Assembly: GCF_002154895.1 (NCBI RefSeq)
Contig: NZ_MUIZ01000002.1
Span: forward strand, 310,001-374,000
Direction: 5' to 3'
Origin: Lactococcus petauri
GTDB taxonomy: Bacteria; Bacillota; Bacilli; Lactobacillales; Streptococcaceae
Length of the DNA: 64,000 bases
Shown: piece by piece, positions 25,169 through 33,580 of the stretch
How the letters are laid out: each line of letters opens with the position of its first letter
Position numbering within the stretch: position 1 is the stretch's first letter
Translations under genes and position numbers: made by a program
Notes under the pieces: generated by a model
The model's database searches: none
Told to the model about the DNA's origin: nothing
Seen by the model: only the letters and a program-made list of their open reading frames with translations

Positions 25169-26650
25169 ATGATCAAAAATGGAAACACACGTCACTTAAA
25201 AATAGCTATTGCGATATTAGCCTTGGCTACACTTGGTTTTACAGGCGCGCATGCTCAAGCAGATGCTGCCGATGAAATGGTCAATCCCACCGATAAGGTT
25301 TTAGTCGGTTATTGGCACAATTGGAAATCAACAGGTAAAGATGGTTATAAATACGGAACCTCTGCTGATTTTGATCTTTCACAGACACAAGACGGATACA
25401 ATGTTATTAACGTATCTTTCATGAAAACACCTCAAGGAAGTTCTCTTCCCACATTTAAACCTTATAATAAGACCGATGCTGAATTCAGAGCTGAGGTTGC
25501 AAAACTCAACGCAGAAGGCAAATCTGTATTAATTGCATTAGGAGGTGCAGACGCTCATATCGCACTTACTAAAGCGCAAGAGGATGACTTTGTGAATGAG
25601 GTTATCCGTCTTGTAGATACTTATGGCTTTGACGGCTTGGATATTGATTTAGAGCAATCTGCCATTGATGCAGCTGACAATAATACTGTCATCCCATCAG
25701 CTTTACGGAAAGTCAAAGCTCATTATCGTCAACAAGGTAAGAACTTTATGATTACGATGGCCCCAGAATTTCCTTATCTTACAACTACAGGGAAGTATGC
25801 GCCTTATATCAATGGTTTAGAAGGTGATTACGATTATATTAATCCTCAGTATTACAATCAAGGCGGTGATGGTTTTTGGGATTCTGACTTAAACATGTGG
25901 ATTTCCCAATCTAACGACGAGCAAAAAGAAGCTTTCCTCTATGGTTTGACACATCGCCTTGTCACAGGAACCGATAATTTCATCAAAATTCCGGCAGACA
26001 AGTTTGTGATTGGCTTGCCTGCAAATGAGGATGCGGCAGCAACAGGTTACGTTAAAAATCCTAAAGATGTCGAAAATGCCTTAAAACGCCTAAAAGCTTC
26101 TGGAAATGAAATCAAAGGCTTAATGACCTGGTCCGTCAATTGGGATGCAGGTAAGAGCGTGACAGGCTTAAATTACAACAATTCCTTCGTCAATACCTAT
26201 GCACCAATGCTTTTTGGAGACACTGGGGGCGGAAATGAAACAAAACCAACACTTCCAATAATCACAGTTTCTGATCTTACAGAAACCAGTGCTACAATTC
26301 AAGCAAAATCAACAGATGCATCTGGGATAGCCAACTACGAGATTAAAGTTGGGGGAAAAACTTATACAAGTAAAGATGGATTACAAGCTATCTCCGGTCT
26401 TAAAGCCGCAACAACTTATACCGTTGAAGTTGTCGCAATCAATAATGCCGGCATTCGTTCTGACAGTGCAAGCACGACTTTTAGCACTACAGGTGGCACA
26501 GTAACTCCTGAAAATACATGGAGCAAGGATAAAGAATATTGGACGGGTGACCGCGTCTACTACAATGGAAAAGAATATGAAGCAAAATGGTGGACCAAGG
26601 GTGACCAACCTGACTTGTCAGGCCCTTACGGACCTTGGAAAGAAATATGA
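25169..26650 (+). CDS. Secreted GH18 chitinase with FnIII and chitin-binding domains
   Basis: This endo-acting chitinase candidate has a signal peptide (about residues 1-31, ending AHAQADA), a GH18 barrel (about 38-350) with the catalytic DGLDIDLEQS motif and the substrate-pocket INPQYYNQGGDG and MTWSVNWD segments, a fibronectin III domain (about 362-440), and a C-terminal CBM5/12 chitin-binding domain (WSKDKEYWTGDRVYYNG... WWTKGDQPD, about 449-493). I chose the ATG at 25169-25171 because GGAGGAACT lies directly upstream and the signal peptide starts there. The gene is 31 bases upstream of the LPMO gene and both serve chitin breakdown outside the cell, under a cre site. Confidence 0.95.
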   Translation: MIKNGNTRHLKIAIAILALATLGFTGAHAQADAADEMVNPTDKVLVGYWHNWKSTGKDGYKYGTSADFDLSQTQDGYNVINVSFMKTPQGSSLPTFKPYNKTDAEFRAEVAKLNAEGKSVLIALGGADAHIALTKAQEDDFVNEVIRLVDTYGFDGLDIDLEQSAIDAADNNTVIPSALRKVKAHYRQQGKNFMITMAPEFPYLTTTGKYAPYINGLEGDYDYINPQYYNQGGDGFWDSDLNMWISQSNDEQKEAFLYGLTHRLVTGTDNFIKIPADKFVIGLPANEDAAATGYVKNPKDVENALKRLKASGNEIKGLMTWSVNWDAGKSVTGLNYNNSFVNTYAPMLFGDTGGGNETKPTLPIITVSDLTETSATIQAKSTDASGIANYEIKVGGKTYTSKDGLQAISGLKAATTYTVEVVAINNAGIRSDSASTTFSTTGGTVTPENTWSKDKEYWTGDRVYYNGKEYEAKWWTKGDQPDLSGPYGPWKEI

Positions 26651-26681
26651 TATGCTTTAACAAGCAGAAAGGAGCAAAGTT

Positions 26682-27344
26682 ATGAAAAAAATGTTTATTG
26701 GGTTTTTAATCACTTTAGGAGTATTGGGTGCTTCATTGGCTTTCAATACTAAAACGGTCTTAGCTCACGGTTACGTTGAGAGTCCTCCAGCACGTGGTTA
26801 TCAAGGTAAGCTTGATTATGAAAAATATGGCTGGACAACAGCTTATAATCTCTATGGAAATGTCATCACAAATCCTCAATCACTTGAAGCTCCCAAAGGT
26901 TTCCCTGAAAGCGGACCTGTAGATGGACGCATCGCTTCAGCTAATGGTGGTCTAGGACAAATCGCTGACTTTGTCCTTGATAATCAAACAAGCGACCGTT
27001 GGAAAAAAACAACAATAAACACTGGTGTAAATCAGTTCACGTGGAAATATACAGCACCACATAAAACAACCAAATGGCACTATTACATGACCAAAACTGG
27101 TTGGGATCAAAATGCGCCACTCAAACGTTCAGAGTTAGAGCTCATTGGTACTGTCAATCATGATGGTTCTACTGCTTCTAACAACTTGACACACTCTATC
27201 ACTGTCCCAAGTAATCGCTCAGGTTACCATATTATCCTCGCTGTTTGGGATGTTGCTGATACACCAAATGCTTTCTACAATGTTATCGATGTCAATGTCC
27301 AAAATAATAATATGCTCTTCGGACCATTTGCTGCGGTTGAATAA
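26682..27344 (+). CDS. AA10 lytic polysaccharide monooxygenase (chitin-active CBP33 type)
   Basis: LPMOs cleave crystalline chitin oxidatively with a copper centre. The 220-residue preprotein has a signal peptide ending TVLA, so the mature chain starts at His29 (HGYVESPPARGYQG), the essential N-terminal copper ligand. The second histidine is in WKYTAPHKTTKWHYYMTK and the axial phenylalanine lies in the C-terminal WDVADTPNAFYNVIDVNV region. It is a single-domain enzyme closely resembling L. lactis LlCBP33A as I remember it. It is cotranscribed with the chitinase, whose products it helps to expose. Confidence 0.95.
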   Translation: MKKMFIGFLITLGVLGASLAFNTKTVLAHGYVESPPARGYQGKLDYEKYGWTTAYNLYGNVITNPQSLEAPKGFPESGPVDGRIASANGGLGQIADFVLDNQTSDRWKKTTINTGVNQFTWKYTAPHKTTKWHYYMTKTGWDQNAPLKRSELELIGTVNHDGSTASNNLTHSITVPSNRSGYHIILAVWDVADTPNAFYNVIDVNVQNNNMLFGPFAAVE

Positions 27345-27351
27345 ACAAAAG

Positions 27352-27380
27352 AAAAGAACTCTTATCAAAGAGTTCTTTTT
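27352..27380. terminator. Bidirectional terminator after the LPMO gene
   Basis: AAAAGAACTCTT and AAGAGTTCTTTT stem with A/T flanks, between convergent genes and overlapping the hydrolase stop codon. Confidence 0.85.
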
Positions 27381-28107
27381 ACTTTTCGGAAGTTTTGAGC
27401 CACTTGATGAGTTCTGCCGCAATTTCTTCTTGTTGTTTTTCATTTGAAATGTCTGCTTGGTTGTCGCCTTTTTGGGCACCATAGCTACCAAAACCGGCAT
27501 GATTACCGCCCTCCAATTCTACATTTATCGTTTGTTGTGGCAGATAGGTTTTGGCCTTATCATATGAAGACTGGTTAAGCACGCCATCTTTCGTGCCTAC
27601 GATAGATAAAGCTTTCCCCTTGAAATCTTTCAAGCTTCCTTTTTGATCAGGATAACTTGCAAGGAAAAAGACACCTTCTAAAGCTGAATTATCTTGATGA
27701 CCTGATGCAAAGCGACTGGCCATAACTCCACCTAGAGAATGACCCCCAACGATATATTGGGAGAGATGTTCATCCTTGATTACTTTCTCAGCCAGGTTAG
27801 GATTAAAAATGGCAAGATTCAATGGTTCTTTAAGAAGATAAACAGAATATCCAGCTTCTGCTACTTTACTGGCCCAAATACTATAGCTTGCATTGTCCAC
27901 CAAAGCGCCTTGATAAAAGATAACACTGGGTTTATCTGGATTGCCTTTAAAGACCAAAGCATTATCTGCCTTTTCGGCTTGGCTTGCAAAGTTTGATGCT
28001 TGAGGAGTTGGATGATATGTACTGGACTTGATGTAGATAAATCCTGCGGCCAGAAGGACGAGTAAAATACTTACAAACCACAGGACTATATTTTTGAGTT
28101 TTTTCAT
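27379..28107 (-). CDS. Membrane-anchored alpha/beta hydrolase
   Basis: The 242-residue protein has one N-terminal hydrophobic anchor (about residues 6-26) and an alpha/beta hydrolase domain outside the cell, with the nucleophile elbow GGHSLGGVMAS (about 118-128), SIVGTKDGVLN before the acid, and the catalytic histidine in GGNHAGFGSYG (about 205). I chose the ATG at 28105-28107 because the anchor begins there and AAAGGA precedes it; an upstream frame adds 16 residues without support. Substrate is unknown. Confidence 0.8.
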   Translation of the reverse strand: MKKLKNIVLWFVSILLVLLAAGFIYIKSSTYHPTPQASNFASQAEKADNALVFKGNPDKPSVIFYQGALVDNASYSIWASKVAEAGYSVYLLKEPLNLAIFNPNLAEKVIKDEHLSQYIVGGHSLGGVMASRFASGHQDNSALEGVFFLASYPDQKGSLKDFKGKALSIVGTKDGVLNQSSYDKAKTYLPQQTINVELEGGNHAGFGSYGAQKGDNQADISNEKQQEEIAAELIKWLKTSEK

Positions 28108-28472
28108 TGAGTTTTTCCTTTTTAAAATATTTTTATTCAAACTAAAAGCCCTCAAAGAAAGGACTTTTAAACATTATTTAAAATTGCATTGAGGAAAAAA
28201 TAAATTAAAATATATAGTTTATCGAAAGCCATTATTGTAAGTGAAGCCAGATGCCTCATGACTCTCGATTTCTGTTTATTTACTTTACCATCAATTCCAT
28301 TCTTATTCTATCATTCTTATGAAGAGAATGCTTTAATTCTGCTTATAATATTTATTTTAATTCAAAATTCCTTAAAAAAAACTAAATCATATGTTATGAT
28401 TATAATATGCTAAAAAAAGCAAACAAATAATGATTATAAGAGACATGGTAAATAAGGAGGAGATATTTTATA
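28108..28472. other. Intergenic region before the SLH-CHAP gene
   Basis: 365 AT-rich bases. An extended -10-like TGATTATAAT at about 28397-28406 precedes the SLH-CHAP gene. I see no small gene or RNA structure. Confidence 0.5.
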
Positions 28473-29717
28473 GTGAAAAAATATCAAAAGGTTTTAATGC
28501 TGAGCGCAGTTTTTCTGTCGTCGACGCAAGGAATAATGGTAAGTGCGAGTGAGCTCACAGCCGTAAACAAGGATAAAAATGAGCCAATAGCTTCAAGCAG
28601 CGAGGAAAGTAACACTTCAACTTCTGCAAGTACTTCTGAAACTTCAACTGAAAATAAGAGTACTGAAAGTAGTGTAGTAGATAAAAGCAGCTCAAGCTCA
28701 AGTACTGAAGCAGCGATAAAGGAACAAGATGCAAGTGCTGAAACGGCGGAAGCTGCAAGTACGACCGAGCGTCCTGTGGTACAAGCTCGTAGTGCTGTAA
28801 CTTATCAGCAACCTCTTAGTAGCGGTACACTACCAAAGGTGCCGGTAAGCTTAGAAAAATTACCTATCAAGCATCCAGGCAATCCTTTTAAAGACGTTTC
28901 ACACTCTTTATATAAAAATTACATTAGCTGGATCTATAGTCGAGGAATTACCACAGGTTATACACCAACGACATATAATCCAGATGGTTACGTGACGCGT
29001 GGTGAAATGGCTATCTTTCTTCATCGTCTCGCGGGAACTCCAAGTTATAAAGCGCCATTCAATGTCTATACAGATGTCAACCAGTATAAAAACCAGATTC
29101 TCTGGCTGACAGCGACAACTGTATCCAACGGAACTGCGCCCCACTACAATCCGAACGGTAACGTGACGCGAGGGCAAATGGCTGCCTTTCTCCATAGAAT
29201 GGCAAAAGTTTCAGGAAATGCTCCTACCTCAGGAAAATATAACACGAAGTTCGTGGATGCTAAAAATCATATGTTTGCCAATGACATTGGCTGGTTGAGT
29301 TCCAAAGGTATCACTACGGGTTATACACCAACAACTTTTAGACCTGATGCATATGTGACACGTGGTGAGATGGCAGCTTTCCTCCAACGTTTCTATAATG
29401 TCACTTCCCAGACAAATAAACAAAATCCCTATCCTGCAGGCCAATGTACAGCTTATGTTTGGGACTATTTCAACGGAAATATTCCTCTCTATGTCGGCAA
29501 TGCAAAAGACTGGGACAAATACGCTAACAGCAAGCCTGCTGTCGGAACAATTGCTGTCTTTCCTCCAGGAAATCAAGGTGCAGGAGAGCTTGGCCACATC
29601 GCAGTTGTTATTTCGGTTTCCGGCTCTAAAATGAGAGTAAGTGAAGGAAACTATAACGGTGGATGGGGCACTGAGCGTGACTGTTCAACAGCCGGTGTTA
29701 AATTTATTCGCCCTTAA
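28473..29717 (+). CDS. Secreted SLH-repeat protein with C-terminal CHAP amidase domain
   Basis: The 414-residue protein has a signal peptide (about residues 1-26), a Ser/Thr/Glu-rich low-complexity linker (about 30-110), three SLH-like repeats (about 138-310; each with an ISWIYSRGITTGYTPTTY / VTRGEMAIFLHRL pattern) and a C-terminal CHAP domain (about 318-414) with the catalytic cysteine in YPAGQCTAYVWDYF and histidine in GELGHIAVV. CHAP domains cleave peptidoglycan stem or cross-bridge peptides. GTG start with GGAGGAG upstream. The linker and repeats should position the enzyme on the cell surface. A role in cell separation or remodelling is likely but not shown. Confidence 0.88.
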   Translation: MKKYQKVLMLSAVFLSSTQGIMVSASELTAVNKDKNEPIASSSEESNTSTSASTSETSTENKSTESSVVDKSSSSSSTEAAIKEQDASAETAEAASTTERPVVQARSAVTYQQPLSSGTLPKVPVSLEKLPIKHPGNPFKDVSHSLYKNYISWIYSRGITTGYTPTTYNPDGYVTRGEMAIFLHRLAGTPSYKAPFNVYTDVNQYKNQILWLTATTVSNGTAPHYNPNGNVTRGQMAAFLHRMAKVSGNAPTSGKYNTKFVDAKNHMFANDIGWLSSKGITTGYTPTTFRPDAYVTRGEMAAFLQRFYNVTSQTNKQNPYPAGQCTAYVWDYFNGNIPLYVGNAKDWDKYANSKPAVGTIAVFPPGNQGAGELGHIAVVISVSGSKMRVSEGNYNGGWGTERDCSTAGVKFIRP

Positions 29718-29736
29718 TAGTCAAGAAAATTATACT

Positions 29737-29771
29737 AAAAAGTGCTGGATAGTTGTTCTAAGCACTTTTTT
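29737..29771. terminator. Bidirectional terminator between SLH-CHAP gene and phzF-like gene
   Basis: AAAAGTGCT and AGCACTTTT(TT) form the stem, with A and T runs, between convergent genes. Confidence 0.8.
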
Positions 29772-29777
29772 CTATTC

Positions 29778-30578
29778 TTACATATCATAGTTGGTAATGA
29801 CGATATTTTCTTTTTCAAGAACGGCCTGACCAGAGATTTTAACTCTTTCCCCCTCAATTTCGCAAGCAATCACCCCACCACGATTAGAGAGTTGTTTGGC
29901 GATGAGTTTTGTTTTCTCTAGCTTCTCTCCCCATAATGGTGCCAATCGTGTATGTGATGAACCTGTCACTGGGTCCTCATCTACACCACCATGAGGTGCA
30001 AAATATCTCGATACAAAATCAACCTCTGCTCCTTTTGCTGTAATGGTGACTGCATGAGTGGCTAATGATTTAATGATAGCGATCTGTGGTTTTGCATCCT
30101 TTACTGCTGATTCTGAATCTAACACAAGTATAAGATGATCTTTTTCTTGGGTAGTGTAAGCTTCTTGAATGGTTCTCCCTGAGAAAGCTGCTTTCATTTC
30201 TTCAGTGATTTCTTTTGGAAAAAGCTCTTGACGTGGAAAGTTTAAGATAAATTGATCATTATGCATGGCGACAGTTAATTTCCCAGATTTGGATTTAAAG
30301 CTCAAAACCTCACACTCGTTTTCTAACTTCTGCTTGATAACAAACGCGGCCGCAATCATACCATGTCCACACAATAAAACTTCCCTTTTAGGGCTGAACC
30401 ACTGGATTTCCCATTCATTTTCTACATTTTTATAGATAAAGGAGGTTTCAGGCAAGGCAATTTTAGAAGCAATCTGTTGGAGCTGCTTTTTGGGGAGGCG
30501 TTGGGTTAAGATACAGACTGCCGCAGGATTTCCTAAACTCTCCTTGCCGGTGAAAGCGTTGATGATGTCGTAGTGCAT
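29778..30578 (-). CDS. PhzF family isomerase/epimerase-like protein
   Basis: The 266-residue protein has the duplicated diaminopimelate-epimerase-like fold of PhzF enzymes: INAFTGKESLGNPAAVCIL at the N-terminus, ALPETSFIY with the family's acidic catalytic residue (about residue 45), IQWFSPKREVLLCGHGMIAAA (about 58-78) and RYFAPHGGVDEDPVTGSSH in the second half. No phenazine genes are present, so this is a PhzF homolog of unknown substrate, as is common in Firmicutes. It lies next to the accessory region and is separated from it by a terminator. Confidence 0.85.
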   Translation of the reverse strand: MHYDIINAFTGKESLGNPAAVCILTQRLPKKQLQQIASKIALPETSFIYKNVENEWEIQWFSPKREVLLCGHGMIAAAFVIKQKLENECEVLSFKSKSGKLTVAMHNDQFILNFPRQELFPKEITEEMKAAFSGRTIQEAYTTQEKDHLILVLDSESAVKDAKPQIAIIKSLATHAVTITAKGAEVDFVSRYFAPHGGVDEDPVTGSSHTRLAPLWGEKLEKTKLIAKQLSNRGGVIACEIEGERVKISGQAVLEKENIVITNYDM

Positions 30579-30656
30579 GAATTACTCCTTATTGTACTCG
30601 TTTTAATATGTACCTTTATTATATACTATAATTTACAATAGAGAACTATAAAGAAG

Positions 30657-30692
30657 AAAAAACTTGATAAAGTCAGTGTTATCAAGTTTTTT
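30657..30692. terminator. Terminator at the left edge of the accessory region
   Basis: A perfect inverted repeat of 14 bases (AAAAAACTTGATAA and TTATCAAGTTTTTT) with T runs on both strands. Confidence 0.85.
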
Positions 30693-30720
30693 ACTTATTT
30701 TTATTCTTTATTCAATGTTA

Positions 30721-30906
30721 TCAATAAAACTCTTCCGATAATGTTAATTGGTTTCTGATTCCCATTAAATCAACCTTTGTACGCTCGTAATTATTCCATT
30801 TTGATAAAAGAGCATGAAATGAGCATAGCTTTCTAGCAAGTATAAGCAAGTTAATTTTGAGGTTTGTTGAATTCATACTCTTATATATTTTAACAAAATC
30901 TACCAT
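30721..30906 (-). CDS. Doubtful 61-codon ORF downstream of the DUF4365 gene
   Basis: An open frame of 61 codons with ATG but no ribosome site. The predicted peptide is basic and helix-rich and matches nothing I recognise. It may be the C-terminal remnant of a lost gene or chance. It is the only candidate in the 423-base gap between the phzF-like and DUF4365 genes apart from the terminator. Confidence 0.2.
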   Translation of the reverse strand: MVDFVKIYKSMNSTNLKINLLILARKLCSFHALLSKWNNYERTKVDLMGIRNQLTLSEEFY

Positions 30907-31001
30907 GCTATGTGAAAATCAATTCGCAATGAAAAATCGACAGATTGTTATTCTAACTTCCTTATAATTGAATGCGCCTAGTTATATAAGTCGTAGTATT
31001 T

Positions 31002-32957
31002 TTATTCCGCTAAAAATTTAATCAACTTCTCGTCATTGTAAAGCGATATAATCTTTGAAAGATAATGCAAGTAATTTTTGAAGTCTATAAAATTTAAATG
31101 TTTCTCAAAATCTCCTAACAAATCATAAAACTCCTTAAGTAATGTTGCATAAAGCTGTGACCTTTCTTTTTCTGATAATTTTTTTTTGATTTGAGAGCAT
31201 AATGAATTTATATCTTCTTCATATCTTTTAAAACATCTTTCAAAATATTCTTTTTCGTTACTATCATCATAGCTATCTCCATTAATAAATAGCTTATTTA
31301 CAGTTTTTATAATCTGTTCAGCAAAAAAATGTAACTCATCAATTTCATCTTTAATTAAATAACCACGCCTCCTAGTAAAGTCACTTAATTTCAGAAGCGT
31401 ATGAATCAAATCTCTTATCGTGCGTATATCATTTATTTCCAACTTATATGAATGACTTTCAGAAATGAATACTTCTTCAATTTTTTCTTTAGATAAATTA
31501 GTTCTCAAAAGGTAAGTTTTCTTACTAGACAGCAGAATTTTTTGAGGTGAATTCTCTCCACCATCAAACCATGTTCGGTCATCTATTAACTGTTTTTTTA
31601 AGATGTGTTTTTTATATTGTTTGTAAGGCGTTCTGATTTTCATAATAATATTTTCGACTAAAAAATCATATGTATCATGAGTAGAATACCATGAAGTCTC
31701 TTCATACTTTACATAGGCTAAAGAATCTGGAGAATTCCACACAACCTCAACTTCAGGTTCACTACTGTATGCACTTAATTTATACCGTCCAGTAATATAA
31801 AACTTTGTCAAAGGCGAACTTTCTTTTGTTGCAAGCGCAATAATACCATTAAATGGTTCAAAACAATATCCTTTTTCATATTCTCCATTGGGAACAATGT
31901 ATTTTTCTTTATACTGCAGCATTTCCTCCCAAAGAGTTTTGCTAACTGTCATTAGTTTGATTTGATTCAAATTCCCATTTACAGGTTGATATCCAAACGC
32001 ATTATATCGCTCATTATACCTTAACAACTTTGATGTATATTTTTCTATAAAGAGATCTATCACTTTATTCAATTCTTTAAGTTCATTTGGATAAAGATAT
32101 ATTGTACTATTCCCAAATCCAATATTATATTGCTCATAATCTGGAAGTGGAACCCTGACATATTTTCTGTAGTTATTACCATATTCAAAACTAGATAATG
32201 TATCTCTTCCAAAATATAGATAATTTAGAATTTCTTTAGGTCCCAATTCTATTGAACTTTCTGCCATTTTCTTAAATCTTGCAACATTTATTTGGCAAGA
32301 ACCTGATAAATGACCTGATGGATCCCAATAGAATCCAAAGAAATGAATATTTTTATATCTTATTGAGATAGATTGTTCTGAATCATCAATTACTGATTCA
32401 TCCTCATGAGAATACCAATCTTTTTCCGTAAATGTATTCAAATATTCCAGAGTTTTAATATATGGACCATTAACATCAAATAAATTAAAGTCAAAACTAT
32501 CAATCGCTGAAGTGAAAGCTGCTGGAAATTCTTTCTGTATATCTAACCTATTTTTCAAAGGAATTCGTATACTGAGACTCTGATGTGCTTGCAACTTTTC
32601 TAAATTATCATTTATCTGAGATGTAGGGTCAACATAAAATATTTCATCCGTCGTTGTATTTACTAAAAATAAGAAAGTTAAGTTTTTTCTTTTAACCCAT
32701 TGAAGTAAAGTTACTGCTCGAATTGTTTCTGAGTGAAATTCTTTATTTGTATCAATTACTTCATGCCCTTTACATTGTGCATAAAACATCTTTTCTGTGA
32801 TATTATTATTTAAGTCAACAATTGAACAAATAAAATCTTCTCCGTAATCATGTCGAACTTTATTTGTTACACAATATCTAATTAGGTATCTTTCTAAAAC
32901 AAGTTCTCCTTCGTCCCCTGTTTCTTGCCCAGTACTTCGTTTAACTGCTTTATCCAT
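31002..32957 (-). CDS. DUF4365-type PD-(D/E)xK nuclease-like protein, defence candidate
   Basis: The 651-residue protein begins with a DUF4365-like domain (about residues 10-150): GDEGELVLERYL, then DYGEDFICSI and FYAQCKGHE, giving the E18 - D41 - Q61-x-K63 arrangement of a PD-(D/E)xK nuclease in which Q replaces E, as in several defence nucleases. The rest (about 150-651) is a long region of unknown fold ending in charged helices; no Walker motif is seen. GGAGA precedes the ATG. The gene lies in the AT-rich accessory region, 59 bases after a broken AbiEii fragment and downstream of the giant nuclease-NTPase gene. DUF4365 domains occur in other defence proteins; the exact system is not recognised. 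Confidence 0.65.
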   Translation of the reverse strand: MDKAVKRSTGQETGDEGELVLERYLIRYCVTNKVRHDYGEDFICSIVDLNNNITEKMFYAQCKGHEVIDTNKEFHSETIRAVTLLQWVKRKNLTFLFLVNTTTDEIFYVDPTSQINDNLEKLQAHQSLSIRIPLKNRLDIQKEFPAAFTSAIDSFDFNLFDVNGPYIKTLEYLNTFTEKDWYSHEDESVIDDSEQSISIRYKNIHFFGFYWDPSGHLSGSCQINVARFKKMAESSIELGPKEILNYLYFGRDTLSSFEYGNNYRKYVRVPLPDYEQYNIGFGNSTIYLYPNELKELNKVIDLFIEKYTSKLLRYNERYNAFGYQPVNGNLNQIKLMTVSKTLWEEMLQYKEKYIVPNGEYEKGYCFEPFNGIIALATKESSPLTKFYITGRYKLSAYSSEPEVEVVWNSPDSLAYVKYEETSWYSTHDTYDFLVENIIMKIRTPYKQYKKHILKKQLIDDRTWFDGGENSPQKILLSSKKTYLLRTNLSKEKIEEVFISESHSYKLEINDIRTIRDLIHTLLKLSDFTRRRGYLIKDEIDELHFFAEQIIKTVNKLFINGDSYDDSNEKEYFERCFKRYEEDINSLCSQIKKKLSEKERSQLYATLLKEFYDLLGDFEKHLNFIDFKNYLHYLSKIISLYNDEKLIKFLAE

Positions 32958-33016
32958 TTATTTCTCCAAATTTCAAATATATTTTTCAAGTATTAAATGA
33001 AAGATTGCTTACATGC

Positions 33017-33523
33017 TTATAATATTGTACGATTAAGTGCATCTTTCAAGGTTTTAGAACTATATTTTTCATTCTGAATCTTCGATAATAAATATACATC
33101 ATAAAAATCACGTGGTCTAGTAGTTACAATCCCTCTTGATAAAATGGTCTCTATTTTTTCAGCTAAAATAGTTTCTACTGGATAAGATAATAATCCGATA
33201 GCATCATCACTAAACATTCTGCTAAAACTAAAATCAACTTCTTTTGGAGTAATTGCATCACCTGTCGTTACATCAATCGTAACCACTTCATTTATTTTTT
33301 CAAACTGTGCGAGCAAGTTTATCTTATATCCAGGATAATCATCTGTTTCTCGTATCTCCTCAACACCTTCAAACATTAATGTAAAAGATTCGTCTGTTGG
33401 AGTTTCAATAATGTCTTTTGTAATATCCGAGAGAACTTTTGCTGTTAATTCAAAACTCTTGATTGTTGTATCTAAATCCATTGTTGAACGCATATCTAAG
33501 CCAACTATTCCACCGATTAGGAA
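33017..33523 (-). pseudogene. 5'-truncated AbiEii/AbiGii-type nucleotidyltransferase toxin fragment
   Basis: The open frame encodes the nucleotidyltransferase core of an AbiEii-like protein: FLIGGIVGLDMRSTMDLDTT followed by SYPVETILAEKIETILSRG and RPRDFYDVYLL. In intact proteins about 40-50 residues precede this and about 60-100 follow. Here an in-frame stop (TAA at 33524-33526) cuts off the N-terminus and the C-terminus ends early, so I call a pseudogene. No AbiEi antitoxin gene is adjacent. An ATG at 33491-33493 could only give a partial protein missing the GG motif. It sits between the giant gene and the DUF4365 gene. Confidence 0.75.
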
Positions 33524-33580
33524 TTATTTTGCAAATCATATTATTCCTATCCATCCGAGAACTACATGCTACACAGAGTA

